Counted from the first letter of the stretch, positions 1 to 8,250 are shown. The stretch is DNA of 44,382 nt from Acidobacteriaceae bacterium (GCA_025355385.1 JANXZS010000018.1:1-44382), one strand, 5' to 3'. The notes: a model not told the origin generated them from the sequence alone. Translations and numbers: made by a program.

Positions 1-16
1 GATGCCAGACATTACG

Positions 17-36
17 GCGACGCACCCGTGCGTCGC
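17..36. repeat. perfect 9-bp palindrome upstream of the tRNA cluster
   Basis: GCGACGCAC is followed after two bases (CC) by its exact reverse complement. It lies 27 bp before the first tRNA. It could be the end of an upstream terminator or a structure in the tRNA precursor. There is no T-tract, so its role is open. Confidence 0.5.
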
Positions 37-63
37 TGCAGCGCCTGGGTCATGGCTGTTCGG

Positions 64-139
<76 letters not shown>

Positions 140-361
140 GACTTATTCCGGCGTGGACGGTCGGCAGCAGGGGAATTTTGTGCGCTGGCTGGCTTCGGCC
201 TCCGGTTTTCGCCCGCAGTCATCCCATCTACTTCTCCCGTCTCCCGAAGCTGTTTTCGAGGGAATTTGTAGTCTCCGTCGAGACCTCCCGGGAAAGTTGG
301 TGTGCGGAGATGGAGAAGGTGTCGGCGAGCGGGACGACACAGGTTTTGTTGAAAGGGATGT

Positions 362-450
362 GCACAGGTGGCCGAGCGGTTAATGGCAGCAGACTGTAAA
401 TCTGCCGCTCCTTGCGAGCTACGGAGGTTCGAATCCTCCCCTGTGCACCA
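362..450 (+). tRNA. tRNA-Tyr (anticodon GTA)
   Basis: Acceptor GCACAGG pairs with CCTGTGC, discriminator A, and CCA is encoded at 448-450. The anticodon loop CTGTAAA lies in the stem GCAGA/TCTGC, with GTA at 396-398. The length (89 nt) and long variable arm are typical of class II tRNA-Tyr. It lies 222 bp after tRNA-Thr(TGT). That spacer shows no convincing gene. Confidence 0.97.
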
Positions 451-471
451 CAAGATTTGCGGGTCCGGCGG

Positions 472-681
472 GTGAACTTTCTAGCCGGTGGCCGACGCAA
501 GGGGATTGCGCTTCTGCTGCTTGCCGGACTGGCGTTGCTGGCCTGGGAGACGATCGATCCGGGGCAGGTCCGGTGGGTAGTGATGCTGATTTTAGGGGGA
601 TTTGCCCTACGCGTCGTGTTGGCTACCGGGTCGCGCGACAAGGCCGATACGCGTTACGATAGGGAAGAGCGTCCGCAGTAG
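472..681 (+). CDS. small hypothetical membrane protein
   Basis: A 69-codon frame from GTG at 472 begins 21 bp after tRNA-Tyr. It encodes a basic N-terminus (AGGRRKG), a hydrophobic segment (about residues 9-24), a short loop with D-P-G-Q, a second hydrophobic segment (about 32-48) and a charged tail ending EERPQ. This looks like a two-helix membrane protein. The GTG start is a guess: an in-frame ATG at 412 lies inside the tRNA and is implausible. It sits in a tRNA cluster where E. coli has no protein gene. No family is recognised; it could be a chance frame, though the hydrophobic pattern favours a real gene. Confidence 0.45.
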   Translation: MNFLAGGRRKGIALLLLAGLALLAWETIDPGQVRWVVMLILGGFALRVVLATGSRDKADTRYDREERPQ

Positions 682-703
682 CTGGCGGGCAGATTTTGAG
701 TAG

Positions 704-779
<76 letters not shown>

Positions 780-873
780 GGAATTGGGAGCAGCGCAGAC
801 AAGGGGTGAGGCAGCAGGGAAGCGTATTGGGATGCGCATTCCGGCGGCATTTGCTGTCTGACTGGTCGTTGAG

Positions 874-948
874 GCGGGAGTAACTCAGTGGTAGAGTCAC
901 AGCCTTCCAAGCTGTTGGTCGCGGGTTCGATTCCCGTCTCCCGCTCCA
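874..948 (+). tRNA. tRNA-Gly (anticodon TCC)
   Basis: Acceptor GCGGGAG pairs with CTCCCGC, anticodon stem ACAGC/GCTGT encloses CTTCCAA with TCC at 906-908, and CCA is encoded (946-948). It reads Gly GGA/GGG codons and corresponds to E. coli glyT. It is the last tRNA before the small ORFs and tuf. Confidence 0.97.
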
Positions 949-1044
949 GGTTCAGGGTTGCAGTTGGTAGGGTCGTAGTTCTTCGTATCGCAAGTGCCTG
1001 GCCATGGGCGCCGATGGCGCGAGGGCGGTGCGGGAGTTGGGAAC

Positions 1045-1353
1045 ATGTTCGAACAGTCAATGATTCCGATTCAGGATCAGCAGCGCGTGTCTGAAGTGAG
1101 CGCCGTGCTGGAGCGTACGTTTGCTACAGGGAGCGTGGCGGCTTTTCTCAAGCAGGTGCAATCCGCTGGGCTGCGGGTTCGCGATTTTGAGGGGATTCTC
1201 TCACGCGGCCTGATTGGGGCAAGTACTCCCGCGCTCTATGCTGCGCTACCGGATTCAGATCGCGGGCAGGTTCGTGAGCGGTATCTGGCGCTGGTGGAGC
1301 GAGTGGCGCCGGAGCACCGAGCGAAGTTTTTAAAGGTCTACGCGTATTACTGA
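1045..1353 (+). CDS. hypothetical protein, helical
   Basis: A 102-residue frame beginning MFEQSMIPIQDQ. It looks soluble and mostly alpha-helical, with a segment rich in Leu, Val and Arg (SAVLERTFATGSVAAFLKQV) and a C-terminus ending FLKVYAYY. An upstream in-frame ATG at 994 would add 17 Gly/Arg-rich residues and looks less natural; ATG 1060 is another option. The gene ends 11 bp before the next start, so the two are probably co-transcribed between tRNA-Gly and tuf. No family is recognised. Confidence 0.6.
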   Translation: MFEQSMIPIQDQQRVSEVSAVLERTFATGSVAAFLKQVQSAGLRVRDFEGILSRGLIGASTPALYAALPDSDRGQVRERYLALVERVAPEHRAKFLKVYAYY

Positions 1354-1364
1354 AGCAGGGAACC

Positions 1365-1685
1365 ATGACCAGAGCGGAAGATGGCGTCTACGTCGTGGTG
1401 TGGAAGTTCGAAGTGAAAGCGGGATGCGAGGCGGAATTTCTTGGCGCATATGGATCCGATGGAGACTGGGCTCAACTCTTCCGCAAGTCACAGGGGTTTC
1501 TGCGCGTAGAGCTAGCGAGAAGCGTGATGAGCGGCGACCGGTTTTTCACCTTTGATTATTGGGTTCCGAGTGGTGCGTTTCTGGCGTTTTGTTCGGAGAA
1601 TGGCGCCGAGTATGAGGCGCTCGATGAGAAGTGGGAAGCAATCACGGAGCGGGAGCGGCGCATAGGCGCTTTTCCGTCCGAGTAA
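1365..1685 (+). CDS. antibiotic biosynthesis monooxygenase (ABM)-like small protein
   Basis: A 106-residue protein whose layout matches the dimeric alpha-beta barrel (ABM/YgiN-like) fold: a first beta strand YVVVWKFEVKAG, the helix GCEAEFLGAYG, then SQGFLRVELARS, FFTFDYWVPSGAF and a final helix. ABM-like proteins include cofactor-free monooxygenases and haem- or quinone-related enzymes; the substrate cannot be read from sequence. The start has AGGGA 5 bp upstream. It lies 11 bp after the previous gene and 18 bp before tuf, so it shares their transcript. Family assignment is by overall pattern only. Confidence 0.65.
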   Translation: MTRAEDGVYVVVWKFEVKAGCEAEFLGAYGSDGDWAQLFRKSQGFLRVELARSVMSGDRFFTFDYWVPSGAFLAFCSENGAEYEALDEKWEAITERERRIGAFPSE

Positions 1686-1703
1686 ATCAGGAGAGCGATT
1701 GAG

Positions 1704-2891
1704 ATGGCGAAGGAGAAGTTTGACCGATCCAAGCCGCATGTGAATGTGGGAACGATCGGGCACATTGATCACGGCAAGACGACGTTGACGGCGGCGATCA
1801 CGAAGGTGTTGTCGAAGCACAACCCGAAGAACTTGTTTCGCTCGTTTGATTCCATTGACAATGCGCCGGAAGAGCGGGAGCGGGGCATCACGATCGCGAC
1901 GGCGCACGTGGAGTACGAGACGGCGAACCGTCATTACGCGCACGTGGATTGCCCGGGTCACGCGGATTACATCAAGAACATGATTACCGGCGCGGCGCAG
2001 ATGGACGGTGCAATCCTGGTGGTAGCAGCGACCGATGGTCCCATGCCGCAGACCAAGGAGCACGTGCTTCTGGCGCGCCAGGTAGGTGTGCCGTATGTAT
2101 GCGTGTTTTTGAACAAGTGCGATGCGGTGGATGATCCCGAGCTGATCGATCTGGTGGAGATGGAGGTTCGTGAACTTCTGTCGAAGTACAACTTCCCGGG
2201 CGATGATCTGCCGGTGGTGCGCGGTTCTGCGCTGGGTGCATTGAACGGGGAAGCGAAGTGGGAAGCCTCGGTGGATGAACTGATGGAGGCGGTAGACAAG
2301 AATGTTCCCATGCCTGCGCGTGCGATCGACCAGCCGTTCCTGATGCCGATCGAGGATATTTTCTCGATCTCCGGGCGGGGCACGGTGGTGACGGGCCGTA
2401 TCGAGCGGGGCAAGGTGAAGGTAGGCGAGGAAGCCGAGATAGTGGGTTTCCGCGATACGCGCAAGACGGTCGTGACCGGCGTGGAGATGTTCAAGAAGCA
2501 GTTGGACGAAGGCCTGGCGGGGGATAACGCGGGACTCCTGCTGCGCGGCATCGCCAAGGAAGATGTGGAGCGGGGGATGGTACTGGCCAAGCCGGGATCG
2601 ATTACGCCGCACACCAAGTTCAAGGGCGAGGTGTATGTGTTGTCGAAGGAAGAGGGCGGTCGTCATACTCCATTTTTCAACGGGTATCGTCCGCAATTCT
2701 ACTTCCGCACGACGGATGTGACGGGCACGGCGAAGCTGCCGGAGGGTACGGAGATGGTGATGCCGGGAGACAACGTGCAGCTGGAGATTGAGCTGCATAC
2801 GCCGGTGGCCATGGAAAAAGGCCTGCGCTTCGCCATCCGCGAAGGCGGACGCACCGTAGGCGCCGGTACCATCGCCGAAATCGTCAAGTAA
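1704..2891 (+). CDS. tuf: elongation factor Tu
   Basis: A full-length EF-Tu of 395 residues that delivers aminoacyl-tRNA to the ribosomal A site as a GTP complex. The GTPase motifs are intact: G1 [10 protein letters not shown] near residue 19, switch [10 protein letters not shown] near 81, and NKCD near 136. Domains 2 and 3 follow ([28 protein letters not shown]), and the C-terminus reads AGTIAEIVK. The start [20 protein letters not shown] is the family standard. The shine-dalgarno-like AGGAGA lies about 9 bp upstream. It heads the tuf-rpmG-tRNA-Trp-secE-nusG block. Whether a second tuf copy exists elsewhere cannot be seen from this window. Confidence 0.99.
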   Translation: MAKEKFDRSKPHVNVGTIGHIDHGKTTLTAAITKVLSKHNPKNLFRSFDSIDNAPEERERGITIATAHVEYETANRHYAHVDCPGHADYIKNMITGAAQMDGAILVVAATDGPMPQTKEHVLLARQVGVPYVCVFLNKCDAVDDPELIDLVEMEVRELLSKYNFPGDDLPVVRGSALGALNGEAKWEASVDELMEAVDKNVPMPARAIDQPFLMPIEDIFSISGRGTVVTGRIERGKVKVGEEAEIVGFRDTRKTVVTGVEMFKKQLDEGLAGDNAGLLLRGIAKEDVERGMVLAKPGSITPHTKFKGEVYVLSKEEGGRHTPFFNGYRPQFYFRTTDVTGTAKLPEGTEMVMPGDNVQLEIELHTPVAMEKGLRFAIREGGRTVGAGTIAEIVK

Positions 2892-2914
2892 ACGGAAGTT
2901 AAAAAACTACATGG

Positions 2915-2940
2915 CTTCGGGCGCGTGAAAGCGCCCGAAG
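2915..2940 (+). promoter_or_regulatory. strong hairpin after tuf
   Basis: CTTCGGGCGC, the loop GTGAAA, then GCGCCCGAAG form a perfect 10-bp stem 24 bp after the tuf stop. No T-run follows on the + strand, so it is more likely an mRNA 3'-end stabiliser, a processing signal or a weak terminator allowing read-through to rpmG. An A-run precedes it, so it would have a U-tract only if transcribed from the - strand. Confidence 0.7.
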
Positions 2941-2992
2941 TGATTCAGGGAGGCGGGCTAAGTGCTCTCCGGATCGGTTAGGATGAACAGAG

Positions 2993-3142
2993 ATGCGTGA
3001 AATCGTGACGTTGCAATGTCCGGTATGCAAGGAACGAAATTACTCGACGACGAAGAACAAGAAGACGACCACTGGCCGTCTGGAGTTCTCGAAGTTCTGC
3101 AATCGTTGCCGCAAGCACACCGACCACAAGGAAACCAAGTAA
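2993..3142 (+). CDS. rpmG: 50S ribosomal protein L33
   Basis: A 49-residue protein beginning [20 protein letters not shown] and ending KHTDHKETK. It has the two CxxC pairs of the zinc-binding form of L33 (C9-C12 and C36-C39) and the conserved NKKTT and [10 protein letters not shown] blocks. It is a component of the large subunit near the E site. Its position between tuf and tRNA-Trp/secE is common in bacteria. The intact zinc ligands mark it as a C+ form, which in some bacteria has a zinc-free paralogue induced under zinc starvation. Confidence 0.97.
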   Translation: MREIVTLQCPVCKERNYSTTKNKKTTTGRLEFSKFCNRCRKHTDHKETK

Positions 3143-3239
3143 AGCGGTTTTCGGCAGTCAGCGATGTGTTGTCAGGCTCTGATTCTGGAGCTGTCCTGCA
3201 AGTTGACAGCTGATTTCCGAGAGTTGATGGCTGTTCTAC

Positions 3240-3315
3240 AGGGGCGTAAGCTCAGTGGCTAAACTGCCGGTCTCCAAAACCGGACTCCTCGGTTCGAATC
3301 CGAGCGCCCCTGCCA
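3240..3315 (+). tRNA. tRNA-Trp (anticodon CCA)
   Basis: Acceptor AGGGGCG pairs with CGCCCCT, the anticodon stem CCGGT/ACCGG encloses CTCCAAA with CCA at 3274-3276, discriminator G (the known tryptophanyl-tRNA synthetase identity base) and CCA encoded at 3313-3315. It sits between rpmG and secE, a common bacterial arrangement. Confidence 0.97.
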
Positions 3316-3415
3316 GTAGTTGAAGTCTTGCCGAGCGAGCAGGAGTGGCGGGAGCCGTTTGGAACGGTTGTCGCGGGAGAGGGCTACGATGCCCGTTGTG
3401 GAAAAGGGAAAGAAT

Positions 3416-3679
3416 ATGACCAAGGCAATCGCGGTGCCGGACAGCGACAGCGGGAAACCGAATCAGCTCGCCGGCCTCTACCCCAAGACCGTCGATTTTC
3501 TTAAAGATGTCCGCGGCGAGATGCGCAAAGTAGTGACGCCGTCGAAGGGGGAAGTGCGTGCCACGACGACGGTGGTCATCGTGACAGTGTTCGCATTCGC
3601 GGCGTATTTCTACGTTGTCGACCAGGTTCTTGGCCGGACGGTACAGGCTGTGCTGCACTCGTTGGGTGGCGCGCAGTAG
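3416..3679 (+). CDS. secE: preprotein translocase subunit SecE
   Basis: An 87-residue single-span SecE, the small essential subunit that clamps SecY in the SecYEG channel. The amphipathic helix carries the family signature (FLKDVRGEMRKVVTPSKGEV, about residues 31-50), followed by one transmembrane helix VVIVTVFAFAAYFYVVDQVL. I prefer ATG 3416 because the protein then begins MTKAIAVP like close relatives I recall; an in-frame ATG at 3389 (MPVVEKG) is possible. It lies 100 bp after tRNA-Trp and 124 bp before nusG. Confidence 0.93.
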   Translation: MTKAIAVPDSDSGKPNQLAGLYPKTVDFLKDVRGEMRKVVTPSKGEVRATTTVVIVTVFAFAAYFYVVDQVLGRTVQAVLHSLGGAQ

Positions 3680-3710
3680 AGCGATCCCACTACTACTATG
3701 TCCTGAGTAA

Positions 3711-3740
3711 GTGCAGCTTTTCTGAACGCAAAAGCTGCGC
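3711..3740 (+). promoter_or_regulatory. hairpin in the secE-nusG spacer
   Basis: GTGCAGCTTTT and AAAAGCTGCGC form an 11-bp stem with one G-U pair around the 8-base loop CTGAACGC. No T-tract follows, so this is not a standard terminator. It lies 31 bp after the secE stop and 63 bp before the nusG start. It could be an mRNA processing site, a stabiliser or a protein-binding leader. Confidence 0.7.
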
Positions 3741-3803
3741 CGGGGTCGGCTATCCGGGCACACCTGAAGTGGACATGCTCCAAGCATGGCGAAAGAGGAA
3801 TGG

Positions 3804-4406
3804 ATGGCGGAAGAAATTTCAGGGCCAGTAGATAAAGCGGCAGGTTCAGAACAGTTGGGGCCACCCGCGAACGAGAATTTCAAGTGGTACATCATTCACG
3901 CCTACTCGGGTTTCGAGCGCAAGGTGCGGGAGTCGCTCGAGGGCCGCGTGCAGGCGTTCGGCCTGCAGAACAGGATCGGCCGCGTGATGATTCCGCTGGA
4001 GTCTGTGACGGAAGTCGTCAACGGCAAGAAGCGCACGGTGGAGAGGGTATTCCTTCCCGGGTATGTGCTGGTTGAGATGGATATGGATAACGATCTGTGG
4101 CACATTGTCAAAAACACGCCGCGGGTGACGGGTTTTCTTGGTACGGGCGACAAGCCGGTGGCCCTGAGCGAGGAAGAAGTAAGCTCGATTCTCTTCCGCA
4201 CAGATACGTCGAAGGATAAGCCCCGGCTCAAGATCAAATTTGAGAAGAATGAGTCGGTGCGTATCACGGAGGGCCCCTTTGCCAACTTCAATGGCATCGT
4301 GGATGAAGTGAATGAAGATCGAGAGACGGTGAAGGTGATGGTCACGATCTTTGGCCGCTCCACTCCGGTCGAGCTTGAATTTGGCAAGGTAGAGAAGGTC
4401 GTTTAA
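3804..4406 (+). CDS. nusG: transcription termination/antitermination factor NusG
   Basis: About 200 residues. After an acidic, poorly conserved N-terminal tail of about 25 residues comes the NGN domain (FKWYIIHAYSGFERKVRESL, then VFLPGYVLVEM), and then the KOW domain near the C-terminus (VRITEGPFANFNGIVDEVN). NusG binds RNA polymerase beta-prime, suppresses pausing and links to Rho or ribosomal protein S10. I chose ATG 3804 because AGAGGA lies just upstream; ATG 3786 would add six residues without a visible ribosome-binding site. It follows secE as in most bacteria. Confidence 0.97.
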   Translation: MAEEISGPVDKAAGSEQLGPPANENFKWYIIHAYSGFERKVRESLEGRVQAFGLQNRIGRVMIPLESVTEVVNGKKRTVERVFLPGYVLVEMDMDNDLWHIVKNTPRVTGFLGTGDKPVALSEEEVSSILFRTDTSKDKPRLKIKFEKNESVRITEGPFANFNGIVDEVNEDRETVKVMVTIFGRSTPVELEFGKVEKVV

Positions 4407-4534
4407 CACCAGCTATTGGGCTCGCAGCTTCTAACCGTGCGCTTGCGTTCGCGATCGTGAGTCAGATCCGAAGGAGGGCGCGAATAGGAAGTAGCTAAGA
4501 GTTGGCAGCTAGAAGTTGAGGAAGGTTTTCATAG

Positions 4535-4969
4535 ATGGCTCCGAAGAAAATTCAGACATACGTCAAGTTGCAGATCACTGCCGGCAAGGCAACGCCGGCG
4601 CCTCCCGTCGGGCCCGCGCTTGGCCAGGCGCAGGTCAACATCATGGAGTTCTGCAAGCAATTCAACGCGCGCACGCAGATCAAAGAGATGGAAGGCCTGA
4701 TTATTCCGGTGGTCATCACCGTCTACACCGACCGCACGTTTTCCTTTGTTACCAAGACGCCACCTGCCGCCGTTTTGCTGAAGAAGGCTGCTGGCCTGGC
4801 GAAGGGTTCCGGTACCCCGAACAAAGAGAAAGTTGGCAAGGTGACCGAAGCCCAGGTGCGCGAGATTGCCACCCAGAAGATGCCCGACTTGAACGCCGCC
4901 TCAGTAGAGACCGCGATCAAGAGCATCAAGGGCACGGCGCGCTCGATGGGAATTGACGTGGTCGCTTAA
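4535..4969 (+). CDS. rplK: 50S ribosomal protein L11
   Basis: 144 residues, close to the usual 141-142. It begins [20 protein letters not shown], has the [22 protein letters not shown] block that contacts RNA and release/elongation factors, and the C-terminal rRNA-binding domain ([20 protein letters not shown]). It belongs to the GTPase-associated centre and is needed for stringent-response sensing by RelA. GAGGAAGG lies about 10 bp upstream. An AAGGAGGG at about 4471 has no start codon after it. Confidence 0.98.
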   Translation: MAPKKIQTYVKLQITAGKATPAPPVGPALGQAQVNIMEFCKQFNARTQIKEMEGLIIPVVITVYTDRTFSFVTKTPPAAVLLKKAAGLAKGSGTPNKEKVGKVTEAQVREIATQKMPDLNAASVETAIKSIKGTARSMGIDVVA

Positions 4970-5350
4970 AGCCATCATCCGCTCCGCGCTTCTGGCTATC
5001 GGGGAACTTAGGTGTCTGTGACTGATACGGACCGCTCAATGTATTCGGAATTCTCCTGTCACGGGGATACGCGAGGACTGACGTTGTACTTTGAAGAGGT
5101 CCAACCGCGGTTGCTTTGAGGCGTTCGCAGCCGGGACAGCGTGCCGCGGAGATGTTAGCGAATCGAAGGCGATATTTCGAGGCCTCCCCCCAACTTGCGA
5201 GCTTGCATTTGGGTTTCATTTGGTAGATACTACACAGTATGTCTGTAGCTCCGATTACAGGCCGTCACCAGGGTTGACCGGCGAGTCCGGATCCAACCAG
5301 CACCACGGCAAGGCGAAACATATAAGCTGAGCGGTGGGAGACGAGGAACA
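4970..5350 (+). other. rplK-rplA spacer, 381 bp, structured but without a gene
   Basis: No convincing coding frame. It contains the 12-bp palindrome CAACCGCGGTTG at 5102-5113, and a two-part stem at 5272-5298 (GGTTG/CAACC outside, CCGG/CCGG inside). In many bacteria rplK and rplA are almost adjacent, so this gap is long. An L1 autoregulatory site could lie here, but I cannot identify one by motif. Confidence 0.5.
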
Positions 5351-6061
5351 ATGGCGAAAAAAGCAAGCAAGAATATTGACAAGGCGCGCGCGCAGGTTGA
5401 AGCGCGACCCTACCCGCTTCCCGAAGCAGTCTCTCTACTCCAAAAGATCAAGTTTGCGAAGTTCGACGAGACAGTCGATTTAACACTGCGCCTGGGCGTG
5501 GACCCGCGTCATGCAGACCAGATGGTTCGCGGCACCGTGGTTCTGCCGCACGGCTTGGGCAAGACCAAGAAGGTTGCCGTCATCGCCTCCGGTGACCGCC
5601 TCAAGGATGCCGAAGCAGCGGGTGCTGACATCGTCGGCGGGGAAGACCTGGTGGAGAAGATCCAAAAGGAAGGGTGGACGGATTTCGACGCTCTGATCGC
5701 GACGCCGGACATGATGAAGTCGGTGGGACGTCTGGGCAAAGTGCTCGGACCCCGCGGTCTGATGCCCAATCCAAAGACTGGTACCGTAACCAATGACGTG
5801 GCTGCCGCGATCAAGGAAATCAAGGCCGGCAAGATCGAGTTTCGTACCGATAAGACCGCGTTGGTGCATGTGCCGGTAGGTAAGATTTCATTTCCGCCCG
5901 AGAAGTTGATCGACAACGCTACCACGGTAATTTCTAGCATCGTCCGCGCCAAGCCTTCGGCGGCGAAGGGTAAATACATCAAGGGCATTACGCTGAGCTC
6001 GACGATGGGCCCAGGCATTTTGCTCGATGGCGCAGTCGCGGATACGGCAGCCAAGGCCTAG
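5351..6061 (+). CDS. rplA: 50S ribosomal protein L1
   Basis: 236 residues, the normal length. It begins [20 protein letters not shown] and has the conserved [50 protein letters not shown] and [14 protein letters not shown] blocks. L1 forms the mobile stalk at the ribosomal E site and often represses its own operon by binding mRNA. A good ribosome-binding region (GAGACGAGGAAC) precedes the ATG. It is followed after 109 bp by rplJ. Confidence 0.98.
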   Translation: MAKKASKNIDKARAQVEARPYPLPEAVSLLQKIKFAKFDETVDLTLRLGVDPRHADQMVRGTVVLPHGLGKTKKVAVIASGDRLKDAEAAGADIVGGEDLVEKIQKEGWTDFDALIATPDMMKSVGRLGKVLGPRGLMPNPKTGTVTNDVAAAIKEIKAGKIEFRTDKTALVHVPVGKISFPPEKLIDNATTVISSIVRAKPSAAKGKYIKGITLSSTMGPGILLDGAVADTAAKA

Positions 6062-6170
6062 GCCGGCTTCCGGTCAGATTTTTATGATCAGGTTTCAGGT
6101 CGGGTGCGGCAATCTCTGGCGAAGTTTGACTAGGGACTGTGAGTGCCGGCCAGCAAGGATTCGGGAAATA

Positions 6171-6950
6171 ATGCCATTAAGCAAAGCAAAGAAGGCGGAG
6201 CAGATCGACAAGTTGTCGCAGGAGCTTAAGGGCTCTACGACGGCTATTGTCGGCACTTTCGCAAAACTGACGGTCTCTCAGGATTTCCAGTTGCGCAAGG
6301 CCGTTCGCGGCGTTGGGGGCAGCTATCGCGTGGTCAAGAACAAGCTTGCCGCACGCGCAGCTCAGGGAACCGGAGTAGAAGCGGCACTGCAGGGCCTGAA
6401 GGGCGTTTCGTCCGTGGCATATACCAGCGGCGACCCGGTGGCGCTGGCCAAAGCTCTCTCCGCGTGGGTAAAAGACAATTCCGAATTTACCTTCAAGCTG
6501 GGTATTTTGGATGGCAGGGTATTGACAGTCGCCCAGATCGGCGAACTGGCGACCATGCCGAGTAAGGAAGAGATTTACGCTAAGCTGCTGTTCCTGATCA
6601 ACTCGCCAGCGCAACGGCTGGCAACCGTGATCAGCGCCACAGGCCGCGATCTGGCGGTGGTAATCAATCAGGGAGTGGAGAAGGGTAAGTTTGCAGCGCC
6701 GGCAGCAAGTGCCGCGGTCGAGCCTGTCGTGGCGGCGAAGGTTGCGGCACCAGCTGAGCCCGCGACGCCCGCTGAGCCCGCGGCTGAGATTGTAGTATCG
6801 AAAGAGCCAGGTGCGATGGAAGTTGTGGCCCCGGTGGCTACGGAGCCTGCAGGCTCGGCTCCGGCGGAGCCCTCGGCAGCTCCGGTGGTGGAAGCTATCG
6901 ACGAGCCGGCCGTGGGCGCAATAACTCCCGACGAGCCGGCAGCTTCGTAG
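6171..6950 (+). CDS. rplJ: 50S ribosomal protein L10 with extended C-terminus
   Basis: Begins MPLSKAKKAEQIDKLSQELK, with the L10 core including VVKNKLAARAAQGTG and the C-terminal helix that binds L7/L12 dimers (LLFLINSPAQRLATVI). The usual protein ends near residue 170. Here a tail of about 85 residues follows, made almost only of Ala, Pro, Glu, Val and Ser with repeats such as PAEPA. Total 259 residues. L10 anchors the L7/L12 stalk that recruits translation GTPases, and the tail would project from the stalk base. A reading that begins at 6027 overlaps rplA and is not credible. Confidence 0.96.
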   Translation: MPLSKAKKAEQIDKLSQELKGSTTAIVGTFAKLTVSQDFQLRKAVRGVGGSYRVVKNKLAARAAQGTGVEAALQGLKGVSSVAYTSGDPVALAKALSAWVKDNSEFTFKLGILDGRVLTVAQIGELATMPSKEEIYAKLLFLINSPAQRLATVISATGRDLAVVINQGVEKGKFAAPAASAAVEPVVAAKVAAPAEPATPAEPAAEIVVSKEPGAMEVVAPVATEPAGSAPAEPSAAPVVEAIDEPAVGAITPDEPAAS

Positions 6951-6959
6951 AAGAATTCT

Positions 6960-6974
6960 GGGCGAGTTTCGCCC
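6960..6974 (+). promoter_or_regulatory. small hairpin after rplJ
   Basis: GGGCGA, loop GTT, TCGCCC: a perfect 6-bp stem 10 bp after the rplJ stop, in the 199-bp rplJ-rplL spacer. No T-tract follows. It is at most a weak regulatory or stabilising structure. Confidence 0.4.
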
Positions 6975-7149
6975 TGACCCGTCGGAAACAGCGGCCTTGC
7001 CTTGGCCCTGTTGAGAGACAAGTTTTCGTGCAATCGGCATAGGGGTGCCAAGTCTGGGCACATCGGAAACCTCAGCCAATGCGACAACCGACGCGCTTAC
7101 GCGGGTCGGAGCAGTAAAAAATTTAGTTTAGGTTAAAGTGGAGAGAATC

Positions 7150-7524
7150 ATGGCGGACTTACAGCAGTTAGAGGAACAGATTGTCGGGCTTAGCCTGTTG
7201 GACGCGGCTGCCCTTGTGAAGAAGCTAGAAGAGCGACTCGGCGTCTCGGCGGCAGCAGCGGCACCGGCGGCGGCGGCTGGGGGAGCGGCAGCAGCAGCGG
7301 CTCCAGTCGAAGAGCAGACCGAGTTCACCGTGATCCTCAAGGATCAGGGAGCGAACAAGATCAACACCATCAAGGCGGTACGGGAAGTGACCTCGCTCGG
7401 CCTGAAGGAAGCGAAGGATCTCGTGGATGGCGCTCCCAAGCCCCTGAAGGAGAACGCCACCAAGGAAGAAGTTGAGACGATCAAGAAGAAATTCGATGGC
7501 GTCGCGACCCTAGAAGTCAAGTAG
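7150..7524 (+). CDS. rplL: 50S ribosomal protein L7/L12
   Basis: 124 residues. The N-terminal dimerisation domain ([20 protein letters not shown]) is joined by an Ala/Gly/Pro hinge at about residues 35-57 to the C-terminal factor-binding domain ([20 protein letters not shown], then [20 protein letters not shown]), ending TLEVK. It is the multicopy stalk protein that recruits EF-Tu, EF-G and IF2. ATG 7150 has GGAGAG 4-9 bp upstream; an in-frame GTG at 7138 would place that sequence inside the gene, so I reject it. Confidence 0.98.
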   Translation: MADLQQLEEQIVGLSLLDAAALVKKLEERLGVSAAAAAPAAAAGGAAAAAAPVEEQTEFTVILKDQGANKINTIKAVREVTSLGLKEAKDLVDGAPKPLKENATKEEVETIKKKFDGVATLEVK

Positions 7525-7839
7525 GCAAGTTGCATGCCAAAGCAAGACGCGCTATGCTCAGTCATGGGGCGTCTCGCTTAGGCTGTAAGTTTTTTTCGGT
7601 CACGAAGACGCGAAAGGCTGCGTTGATTTTTGCGCCTGGCATAACGCCAGCGCGTCGATCCCTGAGTTGATTGGGTATCGCACGACAGTTCTCGGCACGC
7701 TGGTGCCGACATTTCTGCAAAGCGGGCGGCGGGTTTGCAGTAATGCTGAATGATCTGCTGTGAGGCGGCACACACGCTAGTTCTAAACCGGTGGGAATCG
7801 GACATTCTATTTTCGTCAAGTGCACAATTCGGTTGTGAC

Positions 7840-7872
7840 GCTCGAGGGGCTTCCTGTCCCTACGAGCCTTTT
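7840..7872 (+). promoter_or_regulatory. terminator-like hairpin in the rplL-rpoB spacer
   Basis: GCTCG-AGGGGC, loop TTCCT, GTCCCT-(bulged A)-CGAGC: an 11-bp stem with one G-U pair, then CTTTTGCGTTGTT. It is 315 bp after the rplL stop and about 380 bp before rpoB. In E. coli the same spacer holds a partial terminator and an RNase III site that set the ribosomal-protein to polymerase ratio. This hairpin is a candidate for the same job, inferred from position and structure. Confidence 0.65.
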
Positions 7873-7963
7873 GCGTTGTTCGTGGCAGGCCATTTGTGGT
7901 CGGGCCTGACATATTGCGATTGTCTGATATTGTGATGCCGATTTTACCCATCATCTGGCTAAC

Positions 7964-7989
7964 GTGTCCCGAATAAATACACGGGACAC
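7964..7989. promoter_or_regulatory. 8-bp inverted repeat upstream of rpoB
   Basis: GTGTCCCG and CGGGACAC are exact reverse complements separated by 10 AT-rich bases. The size and spacing fit a dimeric regulator operator or a small RNA stem. It is 262 bp upstream of the rpoB start and directly before the 17-bp tandem repeat. Confidence 0.55.
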
Positions 7990-7995
7990 AAGCGC

Positions 7996-8029
7996 GAAAT
8001 CTTTACCGTTCTGAAATCTTTATCGGTCT
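7996..8029 (+). repeat. tandem 17-bp repeat upstream of rpoB
   Basis: Two adjacent 17-bp units, GAAATCTTTACCGTTCT and GAAATCTTTATCGGTCT, match at 15 of 17 positions. They start seven bases after the inverted repeat. Such paired units often bind a regulator. The remaining ~220 bp to rpoB show no gene and no clear -35/-10 pair that I would defend. Confidence 0.75.
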
Positions 8030-8250
8030 TACATCGGACCGCGCATTGCAGGTTGGCTGAAGCCGTTTTTCCAGGCGCATTCTTTGGTAGGTTCGCCTGA
8101 TTTTAATAGAAAGCCATGTCCGGTCTGAACGAGGCGGGTCGGATATGCGAGCGGAAGTGTATTACCAGATTTGCCGTTTGACTCGGGCGGCAGGTCTTCT
8201 TCCGGTGTACAGTGCCGGAGCCTCGGGGACACGAGTTCCAGGAGTGAAGC

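Noticed and set aside
1512-2798. 428-codon open frame antisense to tuf
   Set aside because: It mirrors the codon bias of tuf (high GC in third position opens antisense frames); the product is a His/Arg/Leu-rich sequence with no recognised fold.
3203-3240. TTGACA as a promoter for tRNA-Trp
   Set aside because: No -10-like hexamer at the right distance; more likely the tRNA is processed from a longer transcript.
6177-7079. 300-codon frame antisense to rplJ
   Set aside because: Arises from the Ala/Pro/Glu-rich tail and codon bias; product has no protein-like pattern.
8178-8215. TTGACT as a -35 box for rpoB
   Set aside because: No acceptable -10 at 16-18 bp spacing.
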